Below, one piece after another: positions 43,897 through 53,337 of a stretch of DNA of 64,000 nt. This stretch comes from Maritimibacter alkaliphilus HTCC2654 (lineage in GTDB: Bacteria; Pseudomonadota; Alphaproteobacteria; Rhodobacterales; Rhodobacteraceae): positions 1,728,231-1,792,230 of the forward strand of contig NZ_CH902578.1 of NCBI RefSeq assembly GCF_000152805.1. Reading direction: 5' to 3'. The first letter of the stretch is position 1. The number at the start of each line of letters is the position of its first letter. The notes under the pieces were generated by a model. That model saw only the letters and a list, made by a program, of their open reading frames with translations, did no database searches and was not told the origin of the DNA. A program made the position numbers and the translations under genes.

Positions 43897-45440
43897 TGGT
43901 CGCCCTCGCCGATGCCTGCCGCGTGGCGGACGAGCGTTTCCGGGGTCAGGTTGTCGCCCTCCAGCTCGGCCGCAATCAGCCCTTCGCGCATTACGATCAC
44001 GCGGTCGGACATGCCCATCACCTCCGGGATTTCTGAGCTGACCATGATGACCGCCAAACCTTGCGCGGCCAGTTCGGCCATGAACGCGTGCACGGCCGCC
44101 TTCGAACCGATGTCGATGCCCTTGGTAGGCTCGTCGAGGATGATGACCTTGGGCTTGGTGGCCAGCCACTTGGCGATCACCACCTTCTGCTGGTTGCCGC
44201 CGGACAGGTTGCCCACGTCCTGATCGAGCGAGGCGGCGCGCAGGTCGAGCCGCTCGGTGTATTCCCGCGCGAGCGCGAATTCTTCTGACATCCGCAGAAA
44301 CCCCGCGCGCGAGGTCTGGCTGAGTGACGGCAGTGTGATGTTTTGAAAGATCGGTAACCCGATCACCGCACCTTGCTTGCCGCGATCCTCGGGAACATAA
44401 ACGATTCCGTTGTCGACTGCGTCGGCCGGCGATCGGATGACTTTGATATCGCCGTCGATCTTGACCACACCCTTTGAGGGCTTCGTGATCCCGAAGAGCG
44501 ATTGCATCACCTCGGACCGACCTGCCCCGACTAGGCCGTAGAAGCCGAGGATCTCGCCCTTGCGCAAGGTGAAACCAATGCTGTCGAACTCGGTCGGGTG
44601 GGAATAGCCCACGACTTGCAACACCTCATCGCTCGGTGTGTGTTCTCGATCGGGAAAGATCTGGTCCACGTCGCGGCCGACCATGAGGCGCACGAGATCG
44701 GCCTCGCTAATCTCGGAAATCAAGCCGGCGCCCACGTGCTTGCCATCACGGAACACGGTGAACCGGTCGGCGATGCGGAAGATCTCGTCGAACTTGTGGC
44801 TGATGAAGAGGATCGCGCGCCCCTCGGCTTTTAGCCGTTCGACCAGTTCGTAGAGCTCTTCGATCTCCTTATGGCTGAGCGCGGCAGTCGGTTCGTCCAT
44901 GATGACGACGCGCGCGTCGACCGACAGCGCGCGTGCGATGGCGACAAGGTGCTTGGAGGCAATCCCCAGATCACGCAGCGGCATGTCAGGGTCGAGATCG
45001 GCGTCGATGCGGTCGAGGATCTCGCGCGCCCGGCGGCGCATCTCGGCCCAGTCGATCATGCCGAAGCGGCCCTTCGGCGCATGACCGATGAAGATGTTCT
45101 CGGCGACGGTGAGCTCGTCGAAGAGCACCGTTTCCTGGTGAATGGCGGTGATCCCGGCGGCGGAGGCATCCTGCGCAGTTGTGAACTGCACGTCCTCGCC
45201 CGCGACGCGGATCGTGCCCTCGTCGGGCTGATAGATACCGGTGAGCGTCTTGACGATGGTCGACTTGCCCGCCCCGTTCTCGCCCACCAGAGCGGTCACC
45301 TGACCCGGGTAGAGTTCGAGCGACACCTGGTCGAGCGCCTTGACCCCCGGAAAGGTCTTGGTGATCCCGTCGAGCGTCAGCACGGGGTCGGTCGACACCG
45401 GCGACGCTTCGCGTGTTTGGGTCTCGATGCTCATCTGCAT
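43893..45440 (-). CDS. rhaT: Rhamnose ABC transporter ATP-binding protein RhaT
   Basis: 515 residues with two ABC domains, the monosaccharide-importer type. Domain 1: Walker A GENGAGKST, DEPTAALS, SHKFDEIF. Domain 2 (from about residue 265): Walker A GLVGAGRSE, signature LSGGNQQKVVIAKWL, DEPTKGIDIGSK. The second Walker A lacks the usual Lys, normal in this family. Start at 45440 or the Met two codons on. It powers RhaPQ. Confidence 0.93.
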   Translation of the reverse strand: MQMSIETQTREASPVSTDPVLTLDGITKTFPGVKALDQVSLELYPGQVTALVGENGAGKSTIVKTLTGIYQPDEGTIRVAGEDVQFTTAQDASAAGITAIHQETVLFDELTVAENIFIGHAPKGRFGMIDWAEMRRRAREILDRIDADLDPDMPLRDLGIASKHLVAIARALSVDARVVIMDEPTAALSHKEIEELYELVERLKAEGRAILFISHKFDEIFRIADRFTVFRDGKHVGAGLISEISEADLVRLMVGRDVDQIFPDREHTPSDEVLQVVGYSHPTEFDSIGFTLRKGEILGFYGLVGAGRSEVMQSLFGITKPSKGVVKIDGDIKVIRSPADAVDNGIVYVPEDRGKQGAVIGLPIFQNITLPSLSQTSRAGFLRMSEEFALAREYTERLDLRAASLDQDVGNLSGGNQQKVVIAKWLATKPKVIILDEPTKGIDIGSKAAVHAFMAELAAQGLAVIMVSSEIPEVMGMSDRVIVMREGLIAAELEGDNLTPETLVRHAAGIGEGDQ

Positions 45441-45468
45441 CGCGGCCTCCGATCAGTTTGATAAAGTG

Positions 45469-45500
45469 CCCCGGCACACGGGCAGTCCCGCGCGCCGGGG
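45469..45500 (-). terminator. Hairpin between rhaS and rhaT
   Basis: CCCCGGC / GCCGGGG with an 18-base loop in the 70-base gap after the binding-protein gene. No T-tract. Likely a message stabiliser that keeps binding-protein levels above those of the downstream genes. Confidence 0.45.
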
Positions 45501-45510
45501 CGAGAGGAGA

Positions 45511-46512
45511 TCAGAAGATGTCCTTGAAGTCGTCGATGTTCGTCTCGTCGTAGACGAACGGATCAGCCATCGCGCCCTCGTTGTTGTCATCGAGGGTGAG
45601 TGTGCCCATGCGGCCCATCGGGATTTCAGCGCCCGGCTCGGCAGTGGCCTGCTCGGTGGCGAGCTGATAAGCGAGCATGGTCGCAGAGTAGCCCAGGTCG
45701 ATCGGGTTCCAGATCGCAAACGACTTGGAAGCGCCCGACTCGATGGCGCCCGCCATCTCCGAGGGCAGGCCCAGGCCGGTGACGTTCACTTCGCCCACCT
45801 TGCCGGCATCTTCGACGGCGCGCGCGGCGGCCACGATGCCAACGGAGGTCGGCGCGATGATCGCGTCGAGGTCCGGATAAGTCTGCATCAGGCCGGTCGC
45901 CTCGCGGTAGGACTTGTCGGCCAGGTCGTCGCCGTAGACGGTGCCCACTACCTCGATGCCGGGGTAGTTGCCCATCACCTTGTTCATCTCTTCGATCCAG
46001 ATGTTCTGGTTCGTCGAAGTCGTCGTGGCCGACAGCACCGCGACCTCGCCGCCGTCCGGCAGCTCATCGGCAGCAAGCTTGATGATCATATTGCCGATCA
46101 GCGAATTGGAGGACGGGTTGAGGTGCAGCATCCGGCCTTCAGGCGCGACGCCGGAGTCCCAGGAGATCACCTTGATGCCCCGCTGCATCGCCTTCTTGAG
46201 CGCCGGAACCAGCGCGTCGGTGTCGTTCGCCGACACGGCGATGGCGTCAACCTGCTGGGCGATAAGCGAGTTGATCACCTCGATCTGCCCCTCGGCCGTG
46301 GTGTCGGTCGGCCCGGTATAGATGACCTCGACGTTGCCGAGCTCTTCCGCGGCCTCTTCGGCACCTTCAGCTGCAGCTTCGAAGAACCCTATGCCGAGTG
46401 CTTTAACCACCAGGGCGATGCGGACGTTGTCGTCCTGCGCCTGGGCCACACCACCCGCCAACATGAGCGCCGCAGCCGCTGCGCCACCGAACATTCTCCT
46501 CGTCATACTCAT
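45511..46512 (-). CDS. rhaS: Rhamnose ABC transporter substrate-binding protein RhaS
   Basis: 333 residues with a signal peptide of twin-arginine look (MSMTRRMFGGAAAAALMLAGG...AQAQ). Peripla_BP_4 fold: VIYTGPTDTTAEGQIEVINSLIAQQVDAIAVSANDTDALVPALKKA and VISWDSGV. It captures L-rhamnose in the periplasm for RhaTPQ. GGGAGGTTTTATC lies before the ATG. First structural gene after rhaR. Confidence 0.93.
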   Translation of the reverse strand: MSMTRRMFGGAAAAALMLAGGVAQAQDDNVRIALVVKALGIGFFEAAAEGAEEAAEELGNVEVIYTGPTDTTAEGQIEVINSLIAQQVDAIAVSANDTDALVPALKKAMQRGIKVISWDSGVAPEGRMLHLNPSSNSLIGNMIIKLAADELPDGGEVAVLSATTTSTNQNIWIEEMNKVMGNYPGIEVVGTVYGDDLADKSYREATGLMQTYPDLDAIIAPTSVGIVAAARAVEDAGKVGEVNVTGLGLPSEMAGAIESGASKSFAIWNPIDLGYSATMLAYQLATEQATAEPGAEIPMGRMGTLTLDDNNEGAMADPFVYDETNIDDFKDIF

Positions 46513-46556
46513 GATAAAACCTCCCTGGCTGAGTATCCGTTTGAACGCGAAGTCTT

Positions 46557-47357
46557 TCAGCTTGCGTCCGTTTTCCGCGCGGCCCCCGTTTGGGCCACGA
46601 TCACCCGGACCTCAGCCGCTTCGAGCATCGAAGCGACCCGATCCGAAATGCCTTCGTCGGTAATGACGACGTCGATCCGCTCGAGACCGCAGAGCACGAG
46701 GCTGGAGCGGTTCTCGAATTTGGAGCTGTCGACAAGCACGACGAGCTCGTCTGCCTGCCCGATCAGCTTTTCCTCGGCCTGAATGAGCAGAGGATCGTTC
46801 TCCATCAGCCCCATCGGGCCCACCCCGTAGGCGCCCATGAACATGCGCTTGGCATAGTAGTGGCGCGTCATGTCGTTCTCGAACGGGCTCAGGATGATGT
46901 TCTGTTCGCGGTAGAGCGCGCCTCCGGGCACCATGACGGTGTTCTTGGTGTGCTTGAGCAGGTGCTCGGCGATTGGAAAGCTGTTGGTCATCACCTGCAC
47001 CCGCCGATTGGCGAGGTGGTGAACCATCTGGAACGTCGTGGTGCCACCGTTGATGATGATCGGGTCGCCGTCGTCGCATAGGGCGACCGCTTCGCGCGCG
47101 ATCACCTGCTTCTCTTCGGCATTGATCGTCTGGTTCACCACAAACGGTCGGCCGGCCAGTCCCGGCAGGGGCGGCGGCGTGAGGGCCTCGGCTCCGCCAC
47201 GCACCCGGCGCAGGCGCTTCTGCTTATCGAGGGTCGAGATGTCACGCCGGATCGTCGCCTCGGAGGTTTCCGTCAATGCGACGAGCTCGCCCACCGTGAC
47301 GATGGGGCGCTCCTGAACCGCAGACAGGATAAGCCGGTGGCGTTCCGTTTCGTGCAT
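46557..47357 (-). CDS. rhaR: DeoR-family regulator of the rhamnose operons
   Basis: 266 residues from the ATG at 47357 (GGGAGGACTTCA upstream; the frame continues to 47399 without support). DeoR helix-turn-helix VTVGELVALTETSEATIRRDISTLDKQKRLRRVRGGA, then the DeoR-C sensor with INGGTTTFQMVHHL and VDSSKFENRSS. In Rhizobium, RhaR represses rha genes until a pathway intermediate binds. It is divergent from rhaD, with a 15-bp inverted repeat between them. Confidence 0.92.
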   Translation of the reverse strand: MHETERHRLILSAVQERPIVTVGELVALTETSEATIRRDISTLDKQKRLRRVRGGAEALTPPPLPGLAGRPFVVNQTINAEEKQVIAREAVALCDDGDPIIINGGTTTFQMVHHLANRRVQVMTNSFPIAEHLLKHTKNTVMVPGGALYREQNIILSPFENDMTRHYYAKRMFMGAYGVGPMGLMENDPLLIQAEEKLIGQADELVVLVDSSKFENRSSLVLCGLERIDVVITDEGISDRVASMLEAAEVRVIVAQTGAARKTDAS

Positions 47358-47416
47358 TGAAGTCCTCCCGTTCCCAACAGCATGCCTGATTCTGATCATG
47401 GGTCAATCAAAAGTTT

Positions 47417-47457
47417 TCATAAACGATCATGTTGCGCCGCAGCATGATCGTTTATGA
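47417..47457. promoter_or_regulatory. Inverted-repeat operator between rhaR and rhaD
   Basis: The arm TCATAAACGATCATG (47417-47431) is exactly mirrored at 47443-47457 across an 11-base centre. A further GATCATG half site lies near 47395. It is well placed for the DeoR-family repressor to control both divergent operons. Confidence 0.75.
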
Positions 47458-47545
47458 TCGGTTTTGGTTGACTTGGGCTTAGCTTTCTCGCAGGGTTTGG
47501 CCAATGGCTCAGGCTGCCTATCGCGGCTTTCACGGGAGGAACATC

Positions 47546-49645
47546 ATGCTGACGCGCGCCGAAAACCGGCTGGAAAACCTTTGGGACGACGCAAAATCCG
47601 AAGCGATGAGCGAGTCCGAGAAACTGCTCTACCGCTCGAACCTCCTGGGCTCTGACAAGCGAATCACGAACTACGGCGGCGGCAACACGTCGGCCAAAGT
47701 GATGGAAACCGATCCGCTCACCGGGGATCAGGTTGAGGTGCTCTGGGTGAAGGGCTCCGGCGGCGATGTCGGGTCGATCAAGATGGACGGCTTCGCGACG
47801 CTTTACATGGACAAGCTCAACGCGCTGAAGGGCCTGTATCGCGGCGTTGAGTATGAAGACGAGATGGTCGGCTACCTTCCACATTGCACCTTCAACCTGA
47901 ACCCACGAGCTGCCTCCATCGACACGCCGCTGCACGCCTACGTGCCCAGAAAACACGTTGATCACATGCACCCGGATGCGATCATCGCGATTGCTGCTTC
48001 GAAAAACTCCAAAGAGCTGACACAGGAAGTGTTCGGCGCCGAGATCGGCTGGCTACCGTGGAAGAAGCCGGGCTACGAGCTGGGCCTCTGGCTCGAGGAT
48101 TTCTGCAAGAAGAACCCCGAAGCGAAAGGCGTCGTTCTGGAAAGCCACGGGCTCTTCACCTGGGCGGACGATGCCAAGGAATGCTACGAGCTGACCATCG
48201 CGATCATCCAGAAAGCGATGGACTGGTTCGCGGACAAGACCGCTGGTCAGGACGCTTTTGGCGGGGCGGTCCATGAAAGCCTCGCACCCGAGGCACGCCG
48301 CGCCGTTGCCGCGCGCCTGATGCCTGCGATCCGCGGCTTCGTGTCCGGCAACCAGCACATGGTCGGCCACTTCGAGGACAGCGAAACGGTGCTGGAATTC
48401 GTCAATGCGCGCGACATGGAGCCGTTGGCCGCGCTCGGCACTTCTTGCCCCGACCATTTCCTGCGGACGAAGATCCGCCCCCTTGTGGTGAATTTCGACC
48501 CCGCGAAGAACAACCTCGACGAGGTGCTCGAGGGGCTGCCCGACCAGATCGCCGCCTACCGCGAGGATTACGCGGCCTACTACGAGCGCTGCAAACGCGA
48601 CGACAGCCCGGCGATCCGCGACCCGAACGCGGTGGTCTACCTCATCCCGGGTGTCGGCATGATCACCTTCGCCAAGGACAAGGCCACGGCCCGGATCTCG
48701 GGCGAGTTCTACGTCAACGCCATCAACGTGATGCGCGGCGCCTCAGCCGTGTCCGAATACGTGGGTCTTCCCGAGCAGGAAGCCTTCGACATCGAATATT
48801 GGCTCCTCGAAGAGGCGAAGTTGCAGCGCATGCCCAAGCCCAAGTCGCTGGCCGGGCGCGTCGCATTGGTCACCGGCGGCGCAGGCGGGATCGGCGCGGC
48901 CACTGCCGAGCGGTATCTGTCCGAAGGTGCCTGCGTGATGCTTGCGGACATCAACGGGGACAATCTGGAGGCCGCCAAGGCAAATCTCGTCCAGCGCTAC
49001 GGGCGCGACGTGGTGCGCACCGTCAAGATGAACGTGACGGACGAGGCCGAGGTCGCGTCCGCTTACGCTGACATCTCGGTCGAGTTCGGCGGCATCGATA
49101 TTCTGGTGTCCAACGCCGGGATCGCCTCGTCCGCCTCGGTCGAAGAGACCACGCTCGAGCTTTGGCAAAAGAACATGGACATCCTGTCCACTGGCTATTT
49201 CCTTGTCTCGCGCGAGGCCTTCAAGGTCATGCGCGTGCAGGGGATCGGCGGATCGGTGGTGTTCGTGGCGTCGAAAAACGGCCTCGCCGCCAGCCCGAAC
49301 GCGTCGGCCTACTGCACGGCAAAAGCTTCCGAGATTCACCTCGCCCGCTGTCTCGCCCTTGAGGGGGCTGATGTCGGCATCCGTGTGAATGTGGTGAACC
49401 CGGACGCGGTGCTGCGCGGTTCGAAGATCTGGGAGGGCGAATGGCTCGATCAACGTGCCTCGACCTATGGCACCGACAAGGAGGGGCTGGAAGAGATGTA
49501 TCGCAACCGCTCTCTGCTCAAGCGCTCGGTCTTGCCTGAGGACATCGCGGAAGCGGCCTACTTCTTCGCCGCCGATACGTCGGCAAAGTCCACGGGGAAC
49601 ATCGTGAACGTTGATGCGGGCAACAAGGAAGCCTTCACGCGCTGA
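47546..49645 (+). CDS. rhaD: Bifunctional rhamnulose-1-phosphate aldolase / short-chain dehydrogenase
   Basis: 699 residues from the ATG at 47546 (GGGAGGAACATC upstream). Residues 1-390 are the class II aldolase part, with HPDAIIAIAAS, ESHGLFTW and other zinc-ligand histidines. Residues 435-699 are an SDR dehydrogenase: VTGGAGGIGAAT (NAD site), NAGIASS, and YCTAK (Tyr/Lys active site). The aldolase yields dihydroxyacetone phosphate and L-lactaldehyde; the SDR half may oxidise the aldehyde or the sugar. This fusion is usual in rhizobial-type rha loci. Confidence 0.94.
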   Translation: MLTRAENRLENLWDDAKSEAMSESEKLLYRSNLLGSDKRITNYGGGNTSAKVMETDPLTGDQVEVLWVKGSGGDVGSIKMDGFATLYMDKLNALKGLYRGVEYEDEMVGYLPHCTFNLNPRAASIDTPLHAYVPRKHVDHMHPDAIIAIAASKNSKELTQEVFGAEIGWLPWKKPGYELGLWLEDFCKKNPEAKGVVLESHGLFTWADDAKECYELTIAIIQKAMDWFADKTAGQDAFGGAVHESLAPEARRAVAARLMPAIRGFVSGNQHMVGHFEDSETVLEFVNARDMEPLAALGTSCPDHFLRTKIRPLVVNFDPAKNNLDEVLEGLPDQIAAYREDYAAYYERCKRDDSPAIRDPNAVVYLIPGVGMITFAKDKATARISGEFYVNAINVMRGASAVSEYVGLPEQEAFDIEYWLLEEAKLQRMPKPKSLAGRVALVTGGAGGIGAATAERYLSEGACVMLADINGDNLEAAKANLVQRYGRDVVRTVKMNVTDEAEVASAYADISVEFGGIDILVSNAGIASSASVEETTLELWQKNMDILSTGYFLVSREAFKVMRVQGIGGSVVFVASKNGLAASPNASAYCTAKASEIHLARCLALEGADVGIRVNVVNPDAVLRGSKIWEGEWLDQRASTYGTDKEGLEEMYRNRSLLKRSVLPEDIAEAAYFFAADTSAKSTGNIVNVDAGNKEAFTR

Positions 49646-49651
49646 CAGATC

Positions 49652-49669
49652 GGGGCGGCGTTCCGCCCC
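49652..49669 (+). terminator. Short GC hairpin between rhaD and the lldD-like gene
   Basis: GGGGCGG / CCGCCCC with a 4-base loop, no T-tract, in the 44-base gap. Possible attenuator or message stabiliser. Confidence 0.4.
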
Positions 49670-49689
49670 ATTTGCGGAGCGGAGGACAC

Positions 49690-50835
49690 ATGCGACTGTC
49701 ACACTGCCATAATTTCCACGACTTCAGGCGGCTCGCCAAGCGCCGCCTGCCATCGCCAATTTTCAACTACATCGACGGCGGCGCCGACGATGAGGTGACG
49801 ATGCGGCGCAACTCGGCGGCGTTCGACGCGGTGGACCTGGTGCCGCATGTGCTGCGGGGCACCAAGGACGTTGAGCTTTCGGTCGAGGTCATGGGGCAGA
49901 AACTCGCCCTGCCGTTCTACCTGTCGCCCACCGCGCTCCAGCGCCTTTTTCACCACGACGGGGAACGCGCGGTCGCGGCGGCCGCGGCGAAATACGGCAC
50001 GATGTTCGGCGTCTCGTCCCTGGGCACGACCAGCCTCGAGGAGCTGCGGCGCACACACGACACGCCGCAGGTCTACCAGTTCTACTTCCACAAGGACCGT
50101 GGCCTGAACCGCGCGATGATGCAGCGCGCGAAGGAGGCGGGCGTCGACGTGATGATGCTGACTGTCGATAGCATGACCGGCGGCAACCGCGAGCGCGACA
50201 AGCGCACCGGCTTCTCGATCCCCTTCAAGCTGACGCTCGCCGGCATGGCGCAATTCGCGATGAAGCCGGCCTGGGGTATCAACTACGTCACGCACGAGAA
50301 ATTTTCCCTTCCCCAGCTCGACGACCACGTCGACATGGGCGGCGGCGCCATGTCCATCGGGCGCTACTTCACCGAGATGCTGGACCCCACGATGAACTGG
50401 GAAGATCTCGCCGAGATGATCGAGCTCTGGGACGGCAAGTTTTGCCTCAAAGGCGTCATTCATCCCGACGACGCGGCCCGCGCGGCCGATCTGGGCTGTG
50501 ACGCGGTTGTCCTGTCGAACCACGCCGGGCGGCAGCTCGACGGATCGCTCGCCCCGTTCGATGCACTGGGCGGGATCGTCGACCAGGTGGGAGACAAGCT
50601 CGACGTGATGATGGACAGCGGCATCCAGCGCGGCACCCACATCATCAAGGCGCTCGCGATGGGCGCGAAGGCGGTGGGCATCGGGCGCGGCTACCTGTTC
50701 CCGCTCGCCGCCGCCGGGCAGGCCGGGGTCGAACGGATGGTTGGTCTACTCAAGGACGAAGTCGAACGCGACATGCGCCTCATGGGCGCGGCGAAGATCT
50801 CGGATCTGACCCGCGACATGCTGCGACCAAGATAA
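49690..50835 (+). CDS. lldD: FMN-dependent alpha-hydroxy-acid (L-lactate) dehydrogenase
   Basis: 381 residues from the ATG at 49690, with GGAGGACAC just upstream. Family patterns: PIFNYIDGGADDEVTMRRN, then LSPTALQRLFHHDGE, QFYFHKDR, KGVIHPDDAARAADLG and LSNHAGRQLDGS (active-site His/Arg), MMDSGIQRGTHIIKALAMGAKAVGIGRGYL. It oxidises L-lactate to pyruvate with electrons to quinone or oxygen. Its position between rhaD and rhaI suggests that it finishes the L-lactaldehyde/L-lactate branch of rhamnose breakdown. An extra gene compared with the simple rhaDI operon. Confidence 0.9.
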   Translation: MRLSHCHNFHDFRRLAKRRLPSPIFNYIDGGADDEVTMRRNSAAFDAVDLVPHVLRGTKDVELSVEVMGQKLALPFYLSPTALQRLFHHDGERAVAAAAAKYGTMFGVSSLGTTSLEELRRTHDTPQVYQFYFHKDRGLNRAMMQRAKEAGVDVMMLTVDSMTGGNRERDKRTGFSIPFKLTLAGMAQFAMKPAWGINYVTHEKFSLPQLDDHVDMGGGAMSIGRYFTEMLDPTMNWEDLAEMIELWDGKFCLKGVIHPDDAARAADLGCDAVVLSNHAGRQLDGSLAPFDALGGIVDQVGDKLDVMMDSGIQRGTHIIKALAMGAKAVGIGRGYLFPLAAAGQAGVERMVGLLKDEVERDMRLMGAAKISDLTRDMLRPR

Positions 50836-50862
50836 ACGCCGGATCGCCGGCAGGGAGGAAAA

Positions 50863-52104
50863 ATGAGCTATCAATCCGCCAAGGACGCGTTCGCCGAATG
50901 GGGCGTCGACACCGAAGCCGCGATGGAGGCGCTGGCCCGAATCCCGATCTCGGTGCATTGCTGGCAGGGCGATGATGTGGTGGGGTTCGAGGGCCAGAGC
51001 GGCGCGTCCGGCGGCGGGATCCAGGCCACCGGCAACCACCCCGGCCGCGCGCGCACCCCGGACGAATTGCGTGCCGATCTAGAGTTCGCCTATTCGATGA
51101 TCCCCGGCAAGCATCGCCTGAACCTCCATGCATTCTACATGGACACGGAGGAGACGCCGGACCGCGATGAGATCGAATACCGACATTTCGCGCCCTGGGT
51201 CGACTGGGCCCGCGAACAGGGCATCGGGCTCGACTTCAACCCGACGTTCTTCGCTCATACCAAAGCCGACGACAACTTGACGCTGTCCCATCCCGACAAG
51301 GGCATCCGCGACTTTTGGATCGAACATGGCAAACGTTCGCGCGAGATCGCCGCGAAGATGGGAAAGGAACTCGGCACGGCGGCCGTGAACAACATCTGGG
51401 TGCCGGACGGGTCGAAGGATATCCCGGTCGATCGCATGGCCGCGCGGCAGCGGCTCGAAGCCTCACTCGACCAGATGTTGGCGCCCGCCCATGACGCGGC
51501 GCATCTGCGCGACGCGGTGGAGAGCAAGCTCTTCGGGATCGGGGTCGAGGCGATGACCGTGGGCAGCCACGAATTCTACCTGGGCTACGCGATCCGCAAG
51601 GGGACGCTTCTTTGCCTCGACATGGGGCATTTCCACCCGACCGAGAACATCGCCGACAAGTTGTCCTCCGTTGCGCTGTCGGTGGACGAACTGCTCTTGC
51701 ACGTGAGCCGGCCGATGCGCTGGGATTCCGACCACGTGATCCTCTTGGACGACGCGATCCGGGGCATGGCGCAGGAGCTGGTCTTCGCCGACCTGCTGGG
51801 GCGCACGCACATCGGGCTCGACTTCTTCGACGCCACGATCAGCCGCACCGCGGCCTGGGTCATCGGCGTGCGCAACATGCAGAAGGCCTTGCTAGAGGCG
51901 CTCCTCATGCCACAGGCGCGGTTGAAAGAAGCCGAGGCGGCGCTGGACTTCACCACGCGCTTCATGCTGACCGAAGAACTGAAGGACATGCCCTTCAGCA
52001 CGGTCTGGGCCGAGTTCTGCGCGCGTAACGAGCGGCCTTGTGGCAAGCGACTGATTGACGAATTGGCGGGATATCAGACGCGAGTTGCTGACCGGGGCAG
52101 GTAG
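50863..52104 (+). CDS. rhaI: L-rhamnose isomerase
   Basis: 413 residues, near the usual 415-430. The TIM-barrel metal sites are visible: HCWQGDDVVGFEGQSGASGGGIQATG, LNLHAFYMDTEE, GLDFNPTFFAHTKAD, LDMGHFHPTENIADK, WDSDHV and THIGLDFFDATI. It converts L-rhamnose to L-rhamnulose. GGCAGGGAGGAAAA precedes the ATG. Its last codons (QTRVADRGR) are repeated with the downstream DNA at 39648, on the other side of the rha locus. Confidence 0.95.
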   Translation: MSYQSAKDAFAEWGVDTEAAMEALARIPISVHCWQGDDVVGFEGQSGASGGGIQATGNHPGRARTPDELRADLEFAYSMIPGKHRLNLHAFYMDTEETPDRDEIEYRHFAPWVDWAREQGIGLDFNPTFFAHTKADDNLTLSHPDKGIRDFWIEHGKRSREIAAKMGKELGTAAVNNIWVPDGSKDIPVDRMAARQRLEASLDQMLAPAHDAAHLRDAVESKLFGIGVEAMTVGSHEFYLGYAIRKGTLLCLDMGHFHPTENIADKLSSVALSVDELLLHVSRPMRWDSDHVILLDDAIRGMAQELVFADLLGRTHIGLDFFDATISRTAAWVIGVRNMQKALLEALLMPQARLKEAEAALDFTTRFMLTEELKDMPFSTVWAEFCARNERPCGKRLIDELAGYQTRVADRGR

Positions 52105-52280
52105 AAAATCCGGCAGAAAGGGCGCTTCCCTAATGCGCTTTTCCTCATCGGTGGGACGTCGGATTTCTGGCGGGAATGGCAACTTGTCTGTCGTGTCCGC
52201 GCTGTTGGACCTGGGCCAGGAATGGCTGGCTCGACACGCCTCGCCGGGTTCCTTCAATACTGCATAGGAAGATTCGAGGT
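52075..52280 (+). repeat. Module-boundary element, copy 3, overlapping the end of rhaI
   Basis: Starts within the last ten codons of rhaI and continues past its stop, matching copy 2 from 39648: CAGACGCGAGT, GACCGGGGCA, GGCGCTTCC, CCTCATC, GTCGGATTTC, then the core at 52213 (GGCCAGGAATGGCTGG, TCGACACGCC). The frame NGWLDTPRRVPSIL is kept. Same orientation as copies 1, 2 and 4. Confidence 0.68.
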
Positions 52281-52310
52281 AGTGGAGCGCGCATGCGACC
52301 AACACGCCGA

Positions 52311-52560
52311 AAGGTTTACATAGGGTTTACATAGCGCCGATACTGGGTTGCCTACGTAAACCCTCGGGATGCTCGGACCAGCCCATATTCACCCTTTGTT
52401 CTCGGCTAGGGTTTACCTAAAGTTTACATAAAGTTGACAGATCCGGACCCAAAACCACGGTTTTCGGCGATCTATGTAAACCCTGCGACCACAAAACCTC
52501 AACAAAACAGGCTTCTGAGCAGAAGCGCGCCGCAGACAGGGTTTACATAAACCGTCGCTC
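52311..52560 (+). repeat. Iteron-like block A
   Basis: About seven GGGTTTACAT-type motifs in both orientations within 250 bases (for example 52313, 52323, 52408, 52421 direct; 52354 and 52473 inverted; 52538 direct), plus TATTCACC, AGTTGACAGAT and AACAAAACAGGC. The same motifs recur in the same order at 58964-59210. It resembles a replication or partition region. Confidence 0.65.
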
Positions 52561-53337
52561 ACACAGAAACGCGCACCAGAGCAGACCAACGCATCACCAG
52601 CTACACCGACACTCAGAAGACAACGGACAGCATCTGGTGACGAGCACATCGAGCCCTAGAGCACACGCAACACGACAGGTGACGACCACTGAGGACGAAC
52701 GGCATCGAGGATGCGGAGTTGAGTCACGCATGTCTGAATGACGAGGCAGGTGCGGACAGGTCACGGAAGGTCGGTATTGCTGCCTGATGCCGTGTTGATG
52801 ATCTAGCTAGACAGCTGTGTAGGTAGGTAGCTGCGGACCCAGATCCGATGAGCAGCTGATGATCTGGCACGCTGCTTCGCCGGTGAGCGCGATCGTTGCC
52901 GAGGAGGTTAGAAGCGCAACGCCCTTAATGTCCTAGTTCCCGCCAGCAACGCGAACGCTCCCATCCACCCAGGCGCTCGGGCCCTCGAACTAGTCGCGGT
53001 TTTGACCAGCCAACGCATCGTCGTGTTGAGGTTAGCGTATGACACGCGGGCAGCCGGTGCGGTAGTGGGGTTCACAACGAGCCTCCTATAAGGATGTGAC
53101 CCCGTCACGGATACATTCATGCAACGTCGCGGTCCTGGGTTCTTCCTCTTTTGTGAATGGGAGTCGAGCCAGCGCATACAGGTTCCGCAGGACGAAAGCA
53201 CCCTTCGGTTTGTTGCCTATCGAGGTCCACATCGACTTGACCGAGAAGCAGAGAAGTCGATCACATCCACGTCAACTGGAACGATTTCAACCCGACCTAC
53301 CGAAATGCGAAGCCACGACCGCTATAATGGAGGTGCA
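52561..53337. other. Gene-free region before the recombinase operon
   Basis: 780 bases without a supported gene. It holds short direct repeats (TAGGTAGGTAG near 52821) and, at its end, GCTATAATGG (TATAAT at 53323-53328), which recurs before the HUH gene at 59455. I see no other structure. Confidence 0.4.

Noticed and set aside
52311-52560. Second CRISPR-like array
   Set aside because: The GGGTTTACAT motifs are short, irregularly spaced and in both orientations, so they are iteron-like and not CRISPR repeats.
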